Positions 7,033-8,102 of a DNA stretch of 8,102 nt are shown here, one piece after another. The notes under the pieces are model-generated. The model did no database searches, was not told where the DNA came from, and worked only from the letters and a program-made list of their open reading frames with translations. The stretch comes from Candidatus Iainarchaeum sp. (GTDB taxonomy: Archaea; Iainarchaeota; Iainarchaeia; Iainarchaeales; GCA-2688035): assembly GCA_017608725.1 (NCBI GenBank), contig JAFCFG010000035.1, positions 1 to 8,102 on the forward strand, in the 5' to 3' direction. A program made the translations under genes and the position numbers. How positions within the stretch are numbered: position 1 is the first letter of the stretch; every line of letters begins with the position of its first letter.

Positions 7033-7365
7033 TTGGTCGAAGAAAATTCAAGGAACATTCAGGTTGTTAATGCTCCGAAGCTGAACTCGTTTGATTTAAG
7101 TAAAATAAACAGTGCCTTGGATGCAGCATACGACAAGCTGCAGAAGATTGTTGCCAATAAAATGCTGCTGGTTTTGCATTTCAAGGAAAGCAGGAAAGAG
7201 GGCAGGAGGGAAAACTACGGCATTCACTTGCGCCTTAGCTTTCCTGGAAGAACGCTTGTTGCAAGTGAAACAGGTTGGGATGTGGTTGCAACAGTTCAAA
7301 AGGCGTTGCATGTGCTTGAAAGGGAAACAGTTGAATCAGTCAAGAGAAGACAGGAAAAAGTTTAG
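7033..7365 (+). CDS. hpf: HPF/YfiA-like ribosome hibernation (sigma-54 modulation family) protein
   Basis: About 110 residues with the short-HPF layout. A first strand (NIQVVNAPKL) is followed by a helix (SKINSALDAAYDKLQKIV), three strands (MLLVLHFKES, YGIHLRLSF, RTLVASETG), and a long basic C-terminal helix (VVATVQKALHVLERETVESVKRRQ). The stretch FPGRTLVASETGWDVVATVQKA follows the family pattern in which a strand ending in small residues and Gly runs into D-hydrophobic-hydrophobic-A-I-D. Family members bind the small-subunit decoding site and silence ribosomes. No ATG is available near the N-terminus. TTG at 7033 is preferred because AAAGGA (7017-7022) is ten bases upstream; TTG at 7024 lies too close to that SD and overlaps the tpiA stop. 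It is translationally linked to tpiA and its stop overlaps that of the convergent gene. The family call is by fold pattern, not by a strict motif. Confidence 0.65.
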   Translation: MVEENSRNIQVVNAPKLNSFDLSKINSALDAAYDKLQKIVANKMLLVLHFKESRKEGRRENYGIHLRLSFPGRTLVASETGWDVVATVQKALHVLERETVESVKRRQEKV

Positions 7366-7676
7366 CGCTTCCCCTTTCTTTTCTTCGCTTTCTTCTTGCC
7401 GGCCTTTTTCTTCCCCCTCTTCACTGTTTTTTTCTTCTTGCCGGCCTTTTTCTTCCCCCTCTTCACTGTTTTTTTCTTTTTCTTTGATATTTTTTTCTTC
7501 TTAGCGGGCTTCTTTGCTTTCTTTGGCGTTTTTTTCTTTGCCTTTGCTTTGAGGGATTCCTTTGTTTTCTTTGAGAGTGTGGGTGCAAACAGCTCTAGGT
7601 CCTCCCCCCTTTCTTCCCTGAGCTCCCTTCGCATTTCCTCTATTATTTCCTCAACAGTTCTCCTTTTTTCAGCCAT
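7362..7676 (-). CDS. Lysine-rich histone H1-tail-like basic protein
   Basis: The protein has 104 residues. Residues 1-30 form a charged, probably helical segment (EEIIEEMRRELREERGEDLELF). From about residue 36 onward the chain is almost entirely Lys with Ala, Pro, Gly, Thr and Arg, resembling eukaryotic histone H1 C-terminal tails and bacterial H1-like (Hc1/AlgP-type) proteins. TVKRGKKKAGKKK occurs twice with a 14-residue period, matching a perfect 42-bp DNA duplication. It has no cysteine and no membrane segment. Likely role (inference): nucleic-acid compaction or RNA binding, with the acidic/helical N-terminus as a partner or oligomer surface. The ATG at 7676 is supported by AGGTAG six bases upstream. 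The gene lies between the SRP RNA and the HPF-like gene; its stop (7362-7364) overlaps the stop of hpf (7363-7365). Confidence 0.75.
   Translation of the reverse strand: MAEKRRTVEEIIEEMRRELREERGEDLELFAPTLSKKTKESLKAKAKKKTPKKAKKPAKKKKISKKKKKTVKRGKKKAGKKKKTVKRGKKKAGKKKAKKRKGKR
7389..7478. repeat. Perfect 42-bp tandem duplication inside the lysine-rich gene
   Basis: Two adjacent identical 42-bp units occupy 7389-7430 and 7431-7472, and identity runs six bases further (to 7478). The period is a multiple of three, so the reading frame is kept and 14 residues are duplicated. Complete nucleotide identity, including synonymous sites, suggests a recent slippage or unequal-recombination event. Confidence 0.9.
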
Positions 7677-7682
7677 TTTTTA

Positions 7683-7688
7683 CTACCT
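7683..7688 (-). promoter_or_regulatory. Ribosome-binding site of the lysine-rich gene
   Basis: The minus strand reads AGGTAG six bases before the ATG at 7676, close to the AGGTGA consensus and correctly spaced. Confidence 0.5.
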
Positions 7689-7715
7689 TGTTTTTCAAGC
7701 TAAAATTTGTTTTTT

Positions 7716-7726
7716 CTAATATTTAA
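7716..7726 (-). promoter_or_regulatory. Candidate TATA box of the lysine-rich gene
   Basis: The minus strand reads TTAAATATTAG behind an A-rich stretch. Initiation about 25 bases on, near 7695, would give a leader of roughly 20 nt that includes the SD. Confidence 0.4.
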
Positions 7727-7748
7727 TTTTTTCGGGGTTTTCTGGCAA

Positions 7749-7783
7749 ATATAGCTATTTTGCAGTCTTTTTTCAGGCTATAT
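7749..7783. repeat. 7-bp inverted repeat between SRP RNA and lysine-rich gene
   Basis: ATATAGC (7749-7755) and GCTATAT (7777-7783) are perfect reverse complements around a 21-nt spacer that contains a T-run. It could be an operator or a weak hairpin; nothing else supports a role. The surrounding 7677-7812 holds no gene. Confidence 0.35.
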
Positions 7784-7814
7784 CCCCTAATTTTTTCGCA
7801 TCTTTATTCAAAAG

Positions 7815-8098
<284 letters not shown>

Positions 8099-8102
8099 TA
8101 TA

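Noticed and set aside
6482..7051. 189-residue open frame on the minus strand
   Set aside because: It lies antisense to tpiA, whose catalytic motifs are intact. No RBS or family pattern is visible.
7389..7478. The 42-bp direct repeat as a CRISPR or attachment site
   Set aside because: The copies are directly adjacent without spacers, in frame, and encode a duplicated lysine-rich peptide.
7396..7719. 107-residue Phe-rich open frame on the plus strand
   Set aside because: It is the antisense of the lysine codons of the minus-strand basic gene (AAG/AAA read as CTT/TTT). It has no plausible RBS, and the minus frame has an SD and TATA box.

Overview
The window looks like a piece of an archaeal chromosome, most likely from a DPANN-type lineage (Diapherotrites or Micrarchaeota-like; the lineage is inference). 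The evidence is an archaeal-size triosephosphate isomerase (227 aa), a class I lysyl-tRNA synthetase, a single-domain KaiC/RAD55-like ATPase, TATA-box/purine-rich promoters with short leaders, and an archaeal-type SRP (7S) RNA with an Alu domain and closing helix 1. Genes are dense and on both strands, and no mobile element, CRISPR array or tRNA is visible.

Layout, left to right. Positions 2-1669 (+) hold the 3' part of a large cell-surface protein: Ig-like beta domains, a helical segment, a second beta-rich domain, one C-terminal membrane helix and a very basic cytoplasmic tail. It is followed 41 nt later by class I lysyl-tRNA synthetase (1711-3309, +). A convergent KaiC/RAD55-like ATPase (3344-4084, -) comes next. 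Then there is a ~311-nt gap (4085-4395) with promoter elements, a long interrupted inverted repeat and one doubtful 39-codon ORF. A long RelA/SpoT homologue (RSH; 4396-6276, -) follows. Divergent from it, sharing a 71-nt promoter region with a near-palindromic TATA box, is a two-gene unit: tpiA (6348-7031, +) and a short HPF/YfiA-like ribosome-hibernation protein (7033-7365, +). The HPF-like gene converges, with overlapping stop codons, on a lysine-rich histone-H1-tail-like protein (7362-7676, -) that carries a perfect 42-bp internal tandem duplication. The right edge holds the SRP RNA on the minus strand (about 7815-8098), nearly complete.

Main point of interest. A long, multi-domain RSH is rare in archaea. 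This one keeps the synthetase catalytic residues and the C-terminal TGS, zinc-finger/CC and ACT modules that sense uncharged tRNA on bacterial ribosomes. Its hydrolase domain has lost most metal- and substrate-binding residues, and the RXKD/EXDD signature reads KFTD. It sits back to back with an operon encoding an HPF-like factor, and ribosome hibernation is a classic (p)ppGpp output in bacteria. The block 4396-7365 may therefore be a small archaeal alarmone/ribosome-hibernation module acquired from bacteria. Function and regulation are inferred; only the sequence motifs and gene order are seen directly.
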